In this document: positions 22,381-33,894 of the stretch, piece by piece
Numbering within the stretch: the stretch's first letter is position 1
How the letters are laid out: every line of letters begins with the position of its first letter
NCBI GenBank assembly: GCA_020744225.1
Contig: JAGMWG010000001.1
Location: 1,736,001-1,800,000, forward strand
Source of the DNA: Paraphoma chrysanthemicola
Lineage: Eukaryota; Ascomycota; Dothideomycetes; Pleosporales; Phaeosphaeriaceae
DNA: 64,000 nt
Direction of reading: 5' to 3'
Made by a program: the position numbers and the translations under genes
Notes under the pieces: model-generated
The model's input: only the letters and a program-made list of their open reading frames with translations
What the model was told of the DNA's origin: nothing
Databases searched by the model: none

Positions 22381-23319
22381 TTAAAGCTCAACCACTGTTT
22401 TCACCTTCTTGACATCAGCCTCGTCTTCCTCAATGACCACAGCCTTCCTCTTATTTCCCTTCGCCACACCCTGCACGCCTCCTTCGCTCTTGACAGCAAC
22501 AGTCACTCCCTTTCCCCCTTCACCTTTCATCCCCACATCCGAAACCCCAGCACCCATTCCCGCCAGCTCCCTACCCAACAGAATTCCAATCAGCCACTCC
22601 CTCTCTTCCACACCCCCCTTCCTCTCCCCATCCAACACCGCCCTCCTGAGATCCTCCAGCCCCAGATTCTCCAACTCCCACTTCCGCCGCGTTTCAACAA
22701 TCGGACTGAACTCAGGCCGTAGCGCGGGACATATAGCTTCGATTCTGCGCACCACGTTGCTCGGGCTCATGAGCGTGTAATTCACGACAAGATTGCAAGC
22801 CAGCATAATCAGGCCGCGAATTCGTGTGTTAGCTTCGCGGCGCCCGGCTTCGTTTTTCAGATTCTTGCGCTCAAAGGAGGTGTGGAAGATTTGTGTTGGG
22901 GCGGCGAAGGAGCGGGCGGATTGGTAGATGACACAAGATAGGGAGTCTGCTTGGGACCAGCCGGAGCGGTCGGAGTCCGGACGATCGAATTTCGAGGCAT
23001 GCATGGCGTCCATGGCTGTGTAGATGCTGTTGATCAGCTCGGTCATGGCTTCTTTGTCTTTGGGCGCGATGATGCTGGGGACGGGGACGCCAGGTCGGAG
23101 TGGAAGGGCGTCGCGATATGTAGTCCAGGGACTGAGGAAGGCGGGTGCGAGGATGAGTTTTGGGAGTTCTTTGGGGGATGCGAGGAGCAGCTTCGACGAA
23201 ATGTCTTCCCATTTGTATGGAAAGTCCATCGGTGGAGAGGGCGGAGATTGCTTGGATGGGGTGGATGGTCTGTTTGAAGTGGGCTTCTTGATTATAGTGA
23301 TGTTGGATGGCACAGGCAT
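22381..23319 (-). CDS. Conserved-looking protein of unknown function
   Basis: Intronless 312-aa ORF that I do not recognise. The N-terminal 35 residues are Pro/Ser/Lys-rich and likely disordered. Residues about 35-245 look globular and helical, with motifs KWEDISSKLLLASPKELPK, LAPAFLSPWTTYRDALPLRP and RRIEAICPALRPEFSPIVET. The C-terminus is Gly/Val-rich and ends in a basic/acidic stretch (GNKRKAVVIEEDEADVKKVK) that could serve as a nuclear localisation signal. There is no signal peptide or membrane helix. Codon use looks like that of its neighbours. It lies tail-to-tail with the desaturase and upstream of the ELYS-like gene on the same strand. Confidence 0.65.
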   Translation of the reverse strand: MPVPSNITIIKKPTSNRPSTPSKQSPPSPPMDFPYKWEDISSKLLLASPKELPKLILAPAFLSPWTTYRDALPLRPGVPVPSIIAPKDKEAMTELINSIYTAMDAMHASKFDRPDSDRSGWSQADSLSCVIYQSARSFAAPTQIFHTSFERKNLKNEAGRREANTRIRGLIMLACNLVVNYTLMSPSNVVRRIEAICPALRPEFSPIVETRRKWELENLGLEDLRRAVLDGERKGGVEEREWLIGILLGRELAGMGAGVSDVGMKGEGGKGVTVAVKSEGGVQGVAKGNKRKAVVIEEDEADVKKVKTVVEL

Positions 23320-23730
23320 GTTGACTTCAGAGCAGCGGGATCTATGTCGTGGTGTTGCCGAGCGCTGTTGAAATCAACTCCGCAGCGACGAAAGGGGTTG
23401 CCTATGGTGAGGTGCCAGCGTGTGGTGTGGATAATGAAGTGACGATTGTGAGGAACGAAGGAAGTAGGACGATTGAGAACTGATGAGAGACGTGCAAATA
23501 ACCCGCATCTCATAGGACGAAAAGTCTTGGTGAAGGCGAGATGCGAAATGTGCGGTCGAACAAGGTGAGATTTTTGAAGTGAAGTCCGATGGTCGGCAGG
23601 ACGTTTAGTAGGAAAAGCATTGTGTATGCTCTCTACATATGGCTTGAGAGGCAAGCCAATCAAGACTAATCGAATCCGCCGGAACGCCTATCGCTATGCA
23701 TGTAGTGACTCGCAGCTCATCGAAGCCGTC
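23320..23730. other. Intergenic
   Basis: This is a 411-base gap between two minus-strand genes. A 123-codon minus ORF (23292-23663) overlaps the start of the downstream gene out of frame and has no recognisable features. Nothing else was seen. Confidence 0.4.
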
Positions 23731-24788
23731 CTAGGCAGCAAAGCCTTCTTCATCCTTCCTCGGGCCCAAGCCTTGCGTGACACCATCCTTCAGCGTCTCC
23801 CACGTAACACCGTCGAACTTTCGGCCGCGAGTCACCGAATCATGTGCGACATCTGTCAGCCTGCCCATAGCAATAGCTCGCATCAAGACAGTATCCTGTG
23901 CTCCCAGGTAGTTCCGACCCTTGCCCTCGGTCAAGAACTTCTCCACAAACTCCTCTTCCTCATCATTGAATGGTAGGCTGACGAACTCCATAGCCTTGTC
24001 TTCTCGACTGTATACGTCATTTGAAACACCTGACCACGCATTCCTCTCGAGTGTGTGCTCTATCATTATCTCCAGGAGTGGCTTTTGCTCGTATTCAGGC
24101 CGGGAGCGGATCCAGTAGAATGTCTCAGTCACATTACGACTTGTCAGATATTTGCAGAACGCGTTTCTGACTTTCTGCTCTTCCATAGGTGGCTTAACGC
24201 AATTGTAGTATGCCAGCGGCAGGATCTCATCCTCGGGGGCCTTTTCTATACCAACGGCGCCCAACTTGTCCCTCCCTTCCAGCAGAATATAGATGATCTC
24301 GTCCGGAAATGTGGGGATAATGCTCGGATGTGTGAGGTTCTCGACCGCGGTGCGGAACTGGAGGTGGTCAAGCGCCCATAGTCCCTCAATGAATGTCCAG
24401 AACCGCTTCTCGAGGTGTACGTCGCGCGCAAAGGCTGTGGCGAGCTCTGTAGCTTCGTGAATCTGCGGCGACAGGTCCTTGAGTAGGTAGAAGATCAAGC
24501 AATGCTTGTTGTGTAATGTCGTCTCGGCGGAGACAATGCGCTGATGCAGGTCTTGCAGGACCTGGTGGTTCTTAGGCGGGTATACTCTCCTGCCTCCTAC
24601 CTAGTATTAGCACGAACCGCCATGAGGGACTGCAATGACGCACCCCTGATTTTGAGAAGCTCAAGAAGGCGTTCAAAGAACGTCTTTCCACCAAGCGCAT
24701 GCTGGTATTCTTGGATCTGTGCAACAATACCGGGCGTATATGTGACACCGTGAGGGAATACGGCCTCGAAATCTTCTATGTCGAGCAT
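23731..24788 (-). CDS. ELYS-like nuclear pore assembly protein
   Basis: Predicted 336 aa with an ELYS-like domain, as in fission yeast Ely5, a peripheral component of the nuclear pore. Exons are 24788-24644 and 24596-23731. The start is placed at MLDIEDFEAVF because the family begins with this short acidic helix. An in-frame ATG at 24836 would add 16 residues. The protein is all-helical, with QIQEYQHALGGKTFFERLLELL, LYPPK-like VYPPKNHQVL, FWTFIEGLWALDH and PTFPDEI segments. The C-terminal 80 residues are more acidic. The intron's proximal AG (24602-24601) is skipped for the AG at 24598-24597, because only this keeps the frame. The molecular role is inferred from family resemblance. Confidence 0.78.
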
Positions 24789-25251
24789 TGCGACTATGCA
24801 AGTGGTATGCGCGATCGATTCGAGGGTGGGGAGCAATGTCGCGTAAAGCTGGGGTGGACGTGTTTTGGTCGGCGCACGGTGTCATGTGAATGTCTCGGTA
24901 TTAGCGGCTTGGCACTTCAAGACAATGCCAGGGCTGCTGCTGGCAAGTCCATGAATCGTAAAGACATGCGAATGTAGGGGTGTGATCAAAAACTCAATTA
25001 AGTGAATGGTGTCATCTCGGTGGATTTTAAACTATCGTACATGTGTAGGCCGTGAAGCATACTGGTATCGTTACATGCCTTTTCCAACAATCGACCAAAA
25101 CCGCTCCATATGTCGCCCAACGCCATGCCATGCTTTTGAAGTGGGAGATCTCCGTCCATGCGTCGAATGAAATCTATGCAAATGATACAAATATTTACGA
25201 TGTGTCCCTAGGACGACTTTCGGGAGTATAATTCTCTGGGAATAAAGTCCT
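24789..25251. other. Intergenic
   Basis: This 463-base gap holds the 5' region of the ELYS-like gene and the 3' region of the carrier gene. No supported gene was found, and the plus ORF at 24699-24977 mainly shadows the ELYS-like first exon. Confidence 0.4.
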
Positions 25252-26655
25252 TCAAGCTCTTTCTCGCTCTCGTCGCTCGTTCATGTCAGTGGCCATCTTC
25301 TTGCCAAGCTCATAGCAACTGATCATGATTGCACAAGCAGGTGCAATCTTGAGACATCTTGCAGCCCAGCCCTTGAAAAGACCAGCTGCGCCTTGCTCGC
25401 GATATATGTGCGCCAGGAAGCGGGGCATTGTCTGGTCTTCAGGTCGAACTGCCTTGATCGCGTCTTTGGCGGCTTCTCCGGTGTGTCGGAATACCTGCTG
25501 CCTCGTTTTGCCAACATCAAATGGCGTGGTTACGAAAGCAGCGACTGCCCCCGACGCTGCTCCGGCGATAAAGCTGTCGACAATGGTGTCCTTGCGGTTC
25601 TCTCGGCTTCTTGAGCGGCTGCGCCGTTGTAGCCTCTCTTCACCGCGACCCACGCGAAACTCGAAGCCGTCGTTTCTTGCTTCTGATCTTCCTCGAATGT
25701 CGATCAATTGGTTCCTGGTGGCCTCGTAGCCCCACCAATAAATGGCTGAGAACGGTACGTCTCTCCACAGAGTCAATGTGAGCCCTCTCCATAAGCTGAA
25801 CACGCCCTGGCCGGCGACCATTTCTCGCAGTCCGTCCATGGTTTCACGAAAGTGTCCGGCGGCGGTGGCCGTGTGATTCGCTGCCTGCATCCGTGTTCGA
25901 AACATCTCGATGGGACTGACAACAACTGCGGCTAGTATTCGGGCAGTGGCGCCTGCGACGAGGGGAATGTATGCATCGGGCACAGTCTTGCGGAACGGCG
26001 ATGCTCGAGCTGTCCTTAGCCAGTCGTAACCGGCAAAGTAAATGACGTTCGCTGGGACTGCCATGACCAACGTGGGTGACAGTCCTCTCCATAGTGTCCG
26101 TGGTCCCTCATTCTGTGCGATCTTCCGTAGACCGTCCCATGTGCTGTTGATGGTCTTCCGCTCCACCTCTTCGACTGCGCATCCGATATCTGCGGGATTC
26201 AACGGCGCCATGGTCGGTCCTGCCACGCAGAATGGGGCCTTGTTGTTCATCCAAAAGACTTCTCTACAGCATGCCGATATGCCCATGTTCGGAGGGAGAT
26301 CGCGAAATTGTGTGAGTGATGCGCCATTGAGGACACGAGTTTGTGATGATGAGGAGGAGGTCGGGACGGTTTCTTGTGATTGCAATCGGACGCGGACGAC
26401 GTCGAGCGGTGTTACTGTACATGTCAGTGCGAGTGTTTCTGGCTACGCCAAAATCAACGGCAGCGGTGAAGTCGACGTGAGATGGATTGGAAAGGCAAGC
26501 GCGACCAGATAGCGAAGAAATGTATGAATACACATACCTAACAGTGAGGTTAGAACGCTCCCCGACACTGCGGACAGCATCTTCTGTGGGAGCGACACTT
26601 CGCCCATGCCCGCGGCGGCATCCGCATCCTCGGCTCTTTGAGTGGCGGTTGCCAT
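25252..26655 (-). CDS. Mitochondrial carrier, Mtm1/SLC25A39-40 type
   Basis: Inner-membrane solute carrier of 426 aa. Exons are 26655-26538 and 26414-25252, with a split Val codon. Three signature repeats are present: PLDVVRVRLQ, SPIEMFRTRMQ and TPFDVGKTRQQ. Long inserts are present after repeat one (residues about 52-110, Ser/Thr-rich with the conserved CCREVFW) and before repeat three (an Arg/Ser-rich stretch, LQRRSRSRSRENRKD). These fit yeast Mtm1 and human SLC25A39/40. Established knowledge: this group is needed for mitochondrial glutathione import and Fe-S/manganese SOD homeostasis. No presequence is expected for carriers. The neighbours do not add functional information. Confidence 0.87.
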
Positions 26656-27186
26656 GTCCGCCCTTCTTCACCAAGATGAGCGTATCACCTCGACTCGGTA
26701 CGAGGTGCAGTGTGTGAAGGCCTTGGGCGCGAGAAGAGCGGCGTGCGCATCGTCTTGGTGGGCGTTGAGTGGTGACGAAGGCAAATGTCCATGAGGTCAG
26801 TGCCAAAAAGGAAAGGCCCCCAGCTCTAGATCGCGCAGAAGCTACAACTTTTTGGCGGGCATCGGCGTGCAGTTCCCTCCCGATTGGCCGCGCAAAAGGG
26901 CGGCTTATCTGATGCGACTGCAGCTAGAACGATTGTAGCGTGCGTCATCGAATGTGACTCCTGTCTTTATGCACGATTCACAACGGACATGCAGCATGCG
27001 ATCTCCGGCGTGAATTGAAGAGTCACACATGCACGTATTTAGACATGTATTCTTACTAGGCACTTGATAACGGACCCTGACCCATACCGCCACTCTGCTG
27101 CCCGCCTGCGAAGTCGGACCTGCCGCTAAACACTAACCCGGTTATATCCGCAACACCGCATATCCCGTATCTCGGGATACCCAACC
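26656..27186. promoter_or_regulatory. Divergent promoter carrier / F-box gene
   Basis: A 531-base gap separates two divergent ATGs. An ORF at 26264-26806 (minus) shadows the carrier gene. No gene or repeat was seen in the gap. Confidence 0.4.
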
Positions 27187-28883
27187 ATGGACTCCAAAGA
27201 CGTACCCACCAGCGCCGAAGCCGAGCTCGAATCGTTCCGCCAGAAATGGAGGGAAGAAGTAGCCAGGTCTAGGGGCCAGACAGCTGGACCGTCTGCAGTA
27301 CCTGCCAAGCCTGGTGCTTCTTCAAGCAAGCCTCATGTAGCTAAGAGCAACGCGCCTGGCGCAGCAGCTCCCACTCATGGGCGCCAGCGAAGTGTAGAGG
27401 AGCACGATGAAGTTACTCCTCATGTTTACCATGACTTGGGTGAGAAGAAGCATGGCCGGCGGCTGGATGAAACCAGTGCTGAGACCGCTTCTGCTCTCGC
27501 TGCCAGTCGAGAACCCAGTTCTGCACTAGAGCATTATGAAAAGGCCGTAGAAAAGGAGTCTGAAGGACGGCTAGGAGATAGTTTGGCGTTGTACAGGAAG
27601 GCTTTCAAGGTGCGGAGAGAAAATGGTTGGCCCCAACTTTCGACTGACAGTGACAGCTTGACGACAACGTGGATAAAACCTACAAGGCGAAGCACTTTCC
27701 ACCATCATATTTCAAGAACAAACAACACCTCAAAGCACCTCCAACCACACAAGGACCATCGGCACCTACAGCCCCATCAATACCAAAATCTCAGGACCCA
27801 AACCCTTCCAACGCCTCCGCCACGGTCCCCAACACTGCCCACCACTCCCTCCATGGCCTCTCCCCCTCTCTCCAAACCCTCATAAGCGAGTTCACCTCCC
27901 TCTCCATTCAAGGTGAGCCCGCACCAACTGATCTCTCCCCCGCGCCTCCGTGCCCCATCGCTACGACACCCGAGGAAATCCTCGTCGAAATCCTCGAACT
28001 CGTCGCCATCCGGGATATCGCCTCCTTTGTCCGCCTCGCCCTGGTCTGTAAGCGCCTCGCGTATCTCGTTGCCACCGAAGACCGTGTCTGGAAACGCATC
28101 GCCCTCGGCCATGAATATGGTTTTGCAGCCATGCACTACTCGTTCACATGTCAAGTCAACGGCCGGCCGCTCGGCGACGACGACGAAGGCGGTATTCTCC
28201 TCGGCACAGATTCAGACGTCGAAGATTCCACACCACAAACCCCTCTTCCCTCCCCCTTGGCTCTTACACCCCTCCTTGTCCCAGCCACATACCCCACCTA
28301 CCGCACCCTCTTCCAACGCCGCCCACGCCTAAGATTCAACGGCTGCTACATCAGCACTGTAAACTACACGCGCACAGGACAAGCCTCGCCTACCTCCGTG
28401 ACATGGAATTCTCCCATCCATATCGTGACATATTACCGCTACTTGCGCCTCCTGCGAGACGGGACATGTATTTCTTTACTCACGACCTCCGAGCCCGCAG
28501 ACGTAGTACCCTATTTATACGTCGAGCACATGCATAAACACCACGGCGCGCTGCCGTCTGCGCCGATGAAAGACGCGCTGTTGGGAAGGTGGAGACTTAC
28601 CGGTCCGGACATTCCAGGTCAAGAAGGCGAGGAGAAGGAGGGCACGCTGATTGTTGAAACGGCTGGCGTGACGCCAAAGTACATGTACAAAATGGTCTTG
28701 AGTCTAGGTACTGCGGGTAGGGGGGCCAAGAACAATAAGCTGAGTTGGCAGGGGTATTGGAGTTATAACCGATTGACGGATGATTGGGGCGAGTTTGGCT
28801 TGAAGAATGATCGCCCGTTCTATTGGAGTCGGGTCAAGAGTTATGGCATGAGTTGGGAGGAGAAGGGGACGAAGGTGGTGTGA
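27187..28883 (+). CDS. F-box protein, Hrt3/Pof7/Fbxo9 type
   Basis: Predicted 549-aa substrate receptor of an SCF ubiquitin ligase. Exons are 27187-27609 and 27657-28883, joining as [13 protein letters not shown]. Domain order: a disordered N-terminus (about 1-105), a TPR/MIT-like helical pair ([21 protein letters not shown]), a Pro/Ser-rich linker, then the F-box at about residues 240-285 ([19 protein letters not shown]). The C-terminal conserved region has [29 protein letters not shown] and [15 protein letters not shown]. This order is that of yeast Hrt3, S. pombe Pof7 and human Fbxo9. The substrate is unknown. It lies tail-to-tail with the CCT7 gene, the stops 142 bases apart. Confidence 0.82.
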
Positions 28884-29025
28884 AGATTCACGGATTGAGG
28901 TAGAAACAGGAATGGAACATGTCGATGCTCTTTGTTGGTTATTCTTGCATTATCGTAGACGTTTGACGATTCTGGTGCGTCTGCGTCTGTCGTGGCTATC
29001 AACCTCACACGTGGCCGACGTTCTT

Positions 29026-30853
29026 CTATCTCCTGGGCATGCCTCTGCCACGTCCCCTCATTCCTAATGCGCGCTGTGCTGCACCTTGCGGCAGGGGCCT
29101 GTTGGGAGCTTGTGGTTGTTGTGACTCTTGGTTCTCTGAATGTTGTTAGCGATGCACACCGATACCTCGAGTGACAGAACTTACTGATGGTCTCGTCAAC
29201 GCTCAGAATCAAGCAGGCCGCCTCCGTCGCCGCTTGCAGAGCGTTGACCTTGACCACACTCGGCTCCCACACAAACTTCTCCATGTTGTTGGCTATGCTC
29301 TCGGTGGTGAAGTCAACGCCGGCCCAGACATTGCCCTTCTTGTGCTCTACCCTCAATCTGTTGAGGATGTCCGTCGCATCAACACCGGCGTTGTCGCACA
29401 ACTGCCTGGGGATGACCTCGAGCGCTTTTGCGAAGGCCTTGATGATCGGCTGCTGCTTGTGTGGGATGTTGCTATCCGCGTAGTTGTGTAGGTATGACGA
29501 AATTTCCATCTCCACTGCTCCACCTCCGGCCACGATATTCCTGTTCTTGATCGCACGCTTGACGATCATAATGGCATCGTGCAAGCTTCGCTCGACTTCC
29601 GCGATGAATTGCTCTGCACCGCCGCGGAGAACAAGCGTGCATGTCTTCGCCTCGGGGCATCCCTCGAAGAAGTTGAAGCGCTCGCCACCTATTTGCCTCT
29701 CATCGAACGTCTCGCACGTACCAAGATGCTTCGGCTGGATGTCCGTGCAGGTCGACTGAACGCTGGCGCCAGTTGCTCTGCAAACGCGGTCGAGGTCGTC
29801 TGAGGCTACACGTCCCGCGCAAAAGACATCGCGATCCGCAAAGAACTGGGTTGCCAGATCACCAATCGGAAGCTTGCTAAGCACAATCTTCGCGCCTGTC
29901 TTGTACAGCGCCTCCATTTTGTTGTAGATGATTTGCCACTCCGCATCCACAATCGCTTGGTATTCCGAGACCTGCTCGACCCGTACTTCTGCGTTGTCCT
30001 TTTCGCTCTTCAGCTCGAGTTCGACGTTGAGGCATACGATCTTTGGATTCTTGAAGGATTTCGGTTGCTGCTCAAAACCGGCGTACGAGAAGGTCTTCTT
30101 GAATGCAACGCCGTTCACGAAAAGGGAGTCCTGCAGGGCACCGCCAGTGATCTTCTTGACTCCGATAAGCTTCTCATTCAGCTCGTCCTGGTCGAGCGAG
30201 AGAACGGCATCCACAACCATCTTGGTGAAGAACTTTGAGTTGCGGTGGATCAGCTTGCTGTTCATTGCTGTAGCTGCAAGCTTCTGGAGTGTGTCACGCT
30301 GGTTGCCTTCCGCTGTGTCTACCGCGATCTCCATGATCTTATTGACAGCAAGGTTGGACGCTCTCCGCAGACCCTTAATGATGGTCTGACTGCTGACGCC
30401 CTGCTCGACGAAGTCTTTAATCTCCTTCAGTATCTCTCCAGCAAACACAACAACAGACGTGGTGCCATCACCAACTTCGGCGTCTTGCGAGCGGGCGATG
30501 TCGGTCAGGATGCGGGCGGCGGGATGTACAATGTCGAGGAGCTGCGACATGTCAGCCTCTACTTACGTGACATGGCAAAACAGTATGTCTACCTTCATAA
30601 CCGTGGCTCCATCGTTTGTGATTGTCTGCCTGCCGTTCTCGTCTACCATGAGAAGGTCCCCGCCGTAAGGCCCTAGCGTGCCCTTGATGGTCTGTTGTAC
30701 TGCGAGACAGGCATTTATGTTTGAAACAACTTGTCCTCGGCCTTGTGACTGGTCGGTACCTGCGCAGATTAGCTACTCTGCTTGTAGAAGAGCTTCGAGG
30801 CACGTACCTTCGCGCAACACCACAATCGTGGGTGTCTGGCCGCCGAACGACAT
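29026..30853 (-). CDS. cct7: T-complex chaperonin subunit eta (CCT7)
   Basis: One of eight subunits of the cytosolic CCT/TRiC ring that folds actin, tubulin and WD-repeat proteins. Predicted 559 aa. Exons are 30853-30808, 30759-30593, 30541-29185 and 29135-29026, totalling 1680 nt. The start [19 protein letters not shown]-binding [10 protein letters not shown] and GDGTTSVV, the eta-type [18 protein letters not shown] and the C-terminal lid and equatorial segments are all present. The tail [12 protein letters not shown] is Gly/Arg-rich, which is usual for eta subunits. The last exon is needed for this ending: reading through the intron gives an unrelated extension to 28841 overlapping the F-box gene. 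Confidence 0.94.
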
Positions 30854-31454
30854 GATGACAAAAGTGGCAGCGCTCTAGTGGGGAAGAAGAGAATGACACA
30901 AATTCTTGAAGGCGAGAATGCTCGGAAATAAAGGTGCAGCGGGTGTCGTGGAGCTATGCGCAGCTGTATGTTGTCCCCCGCAGACGCGATCCAAAAAATT
31001 ACTAGGCAATCCTCACGCCAGGGCACGCGCCGGCGACACGTTTCTCCGACGGCGCTAAGAAGCCGCGCCCAACTTCGCGACCTTCTCTCGACCTTCCATT
31101 CCGCTTCCATGCATTGTGACACCGGCTACGCTTTCACCGTCTCTTCCGAGCATCACCATACCCGTTAACATACTTTATTGGAGTTGAGACGCCTTGCTGC
31201 TGTTGTGCTGTCTCCTCGATTGCATTGCAGCCAATTCACCGCCCTCGTGACCTGTTGGCCCTATCATATATCCGTTCCAGCTGCGCCAGAAGCTTGCATA
31301 GCGTCCCATAATACTCTGCGAATATTTCATTGCTGCATACGCATCTTGACTGTCTCTTTCGAATGGGATCATGCCGGCCAAGACATTTGCCAAGATGGTC
31401 AGTCTCCGGAACCATATTCCCCCGCCCTAAGCAACTCGTCTAATATCAACTTAG
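30854..31454. promoter_or_regulatory. Divergent promoter CCT7 / F-box-like gene
   Basis: This is a 601-base gap. Short ORFs at 30956-31471 lack recognisable features. An upstream exon of the following gene in this stretch cannot be excluded. Confidence 0.35.
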
Positions 31455-32021
31455 ATGGCACCAACACCTAAAGCGTACACTGATGACATATGTCTGCATC
31501 GAAGAGACCGTCATTCCAAAGAGTCTGTCGAAAAACAAATCTCAATACCGGAGACCTTGACTGCTCTGGACAGCTACCCCCCATTACTCCGGATTCCGTC
31601 CGAAATTCGACGCGAGATCTTCAGATATGTTCTGCCGTCCTCCAACAAGAGATTCCTTCTCTACACCGACTGCGACTCGACCGTGATTACTAAGAAATGG
31701 AATCGCAAATGCCGACCCCACCCTGACAAGGACCTCACGCTCGATATACTGCGGACCAACCGACTCATTTACCACGAGTGTCTCTCAGTCCTGTACTCGG
31801 AAAATCAATTTCATTTTTACGCTTTCAATTATTTGCCTGTACTGGATTTCATACGGCACTTAAGCCCAGAGGCGAAGAACTTGGTGCGCAAGGTGCGCCT
31901 TACGCCTTTGACAGATCAGCAAGATGATCCACCTTCCAACCATGATCGCTTCTTCACCGTTATACACGATTCTCTACCCGGTCTCAGTGAGCTGCAGGCA
32001 GATCCGGTGGTATTCTTTTAG
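31455..32021 (+). CDS. Small F-box-like protein of a fungal-specific family
   Basis: Intronless ORF of 188 aa. The centre (YPPLLRIPSEIRREIFRYVLP) resembles the opening of an F-box-like or 2EXR-type motif. It is followed by LTLDILRTNRLIYHECLSVLYSENQFHF, the hallmark of large, mostly uncharacterised families in Pezizomycotina that use LRTNRxxYxE..xxLYxxN. No cellular role is known to me. The protein ends soon after HDSLPGLSELQADPVVFF, shorter than many relatives, so the C-terminus may be truncated or spliced. The neighbour on the opposite strand is another F-box-related gene. Confidence 0.6.
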   Translation: MAPTPKAYTDDICLHRRDRHSKESVEKQISIPETLTALDSYPPLLRIPSEIRREIFRYVLPSSNKRFLLYTDCDSTVITKKWNRKCRPHPDKDLTLDILRTNRLIYHECLSVLYSENQFHFYAFNYLPVLDFIRHLSPEAKNLVRKVRLTPLTDQQDDPPSNHDRFFTVIHDSLPGLSELQADPVVFF

Positions 32022-32106
32022 CATCTGACCAGCGTATGTTACTTTCCTTCTGCCGGAACCATTACCAAGCAACATCTATAGACCAGCATCGGCAGCGTGC
32101 ATTCAA

Positions 32107-33710
32107 TTATCTGTAACGACTTGTATCATAAATCTCTTTAGCGCCTTGATCCAATCCACGTTCATCTCTATCCGCAAGGAAGTCTGTGAGCTGGACATCC
32201 TCGTCATCTAAAAGAACGACTCCAATTTCCTTGAGTGATTCGAAGAGAGGACTGAGCCATGCTCTGTGGGCTTGCGATGTCTGACCTGCCCTGTCTTCTT
32301 CCCAAAGCAGCGGGTTACCGTTGAAGTTCTTGTTCGGTCGCGTCATTCGAATGGCCCGCAACAAGGTTCCTTTTCGACAGCGTCGAATACAACTCACCAG
32401 CTGCAGTACAAGGTGTAAGGCAGATACACCTCGTGTCCGGTTCCATAGTGACAGAGTTGTCAATGAGGCAGGCATTTCGTTAACAAAACTTCTGACATGA
32501 GAGTACTGTAAACGGAGCGCCATATACCTCAGATGGGGTACATGCTGGAACACATGGTCGTAGTCTGTAGCGCCCAGCCTAGGCAGCTGAAGTCTGGTTA
32601 GACTCCCTCCGCAAGTGCTCAAGAGAAAATGCAGAGGCTCCATTGGTAGGTCTCCAGATGTGTGGATTTTCAGCTCGAGAAGTCTCGAATTCCGCGTCGA
32701 CCCAACCCAGTACAAAACAGGCGGGAAGTTGATAGAGGTGCCTAGCAAGTCCAAACGTTGCAAGTTCTCGGGCGCTGCGACATGGGCCCCCTCCCCGAGA
32801 TGTTCGATCTGAGCCTCGAAGTAGATGCCTAAGCCCTCGAGCACCGTCATGCGACTGACCATTGTTGGAACTTCCGGATCGAAGCATTCGAATTGTAGGA
32901 AGAGGCTCCGTAATCTCGTACCGACAAATGATTCCAGCGTGCCCAGGTCTTCGACGGAGATAGTCATGTGGCACACAAACGATGTCAACGATGTCAATCT
33001 TGGCAACAAGCTCCAAATAGCCTGTCTATTTAACCTATCGCCATCTTCATGAGCAGGATCAGATCCGTCCTCTATGGCAGATATCTGTGGCCACGTTCCC
33101 CGCGATGTTGCGTAGTACGTATGCTCATGAATCTGCCGGTCGCGGACATACAACGTGTGGGCCCAAGAAGCTATCGGCGACGGTTGATGATCAAGACGAT
33201 CGCGAAAACGCATCATAAAATTTCGTCTATTGGAACATTTGCGCATCGGGAACCTGCTGCCTTCGCTGACGTGGTCTATCACGCCTTCAAATGCGAGGTA
33301 ACGATACATCAACGGAGCGGCTATGTGCTGTTTTGCGTTAGTAGTGCAGGCAAGCAACACGTGAGCTAGTGCTTTCGTACGTTCCAGAAATGACACACCA
33401 GGCGCAGTCGGTGCATTTGGGTGATAGATTCGACCATAGCTTGATATGAATGGTTGAAGACATGAACTCTGGAATGCTCAGACTCCAGCAGCTCGAAAAC
33501 GATTAGCCATAATTCCGCAGGCTAACGGGATACAGAGGAGTCACGCATGGCGCTGGGATGATTGCTGTCAAAACGAGCGAGTAGGATGGGTTTCAATAGC
33601 AACGGGAATTGTCGAGATTTGTGTGAATGTAACAGGAGCATATAAGGCGATACAGGACGAAGGCTGGATGTGGCCGCCTGAATCCTGCTGCTTGCATCTG
33701 AAGCAGTCAA
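32107..33710 (-). CDS. F-box / leucine-rich-repeat-like protein, 5' exon tentative
   Basis: Predicted F-box protein of up to 472 aa. Well-supported exons are 33521-33381 and 33327-32107, joined through a 53-base intron with a TACTAAC-like branch. The start of the first of these reads PAELWLIVFELLE, a good F-box core, followed by MHRLRLVCHFWN. The large exon has leucine-rich segments typical of F-box/LRR receptors (LPRLTSLTSFVCHMTISVED, LQRLDLLGTSINFPPVL, HLRYMALRLQ). The exon begins directly after a TAG acceptor without its own ATG. A phase-0 exon at 33710-33654 (MTASDASSRIQAATSSLRP) would supply the start, but its donor GTATCG is weak. Target and role are unknown. Confidence 0.65.
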
Positions 33711-33894
33711 TCAGATCCATGTAGACTTTTCATTACTGCCTATCAGAGGGAAGGAGACTGCATATATGTACAATCATCATTTCTTAGCTACACAGCACTT
33801 CATAACATAATCATAAAGCGAAGTCGTCGCGTGCTCTATCGCACATGAACAAGCCTGTAGCAATATAACACTCTCCAAACTGACAACAGCACCA

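Noticed and set aside
28841..29025. Extension of the CCT7 frame past the last intron to 28841
   Set aside because: It reads through a clear GTAAGT..CAG intron. Splicing gives the conserved Gly/Arg-rich CCT eta tail instead.
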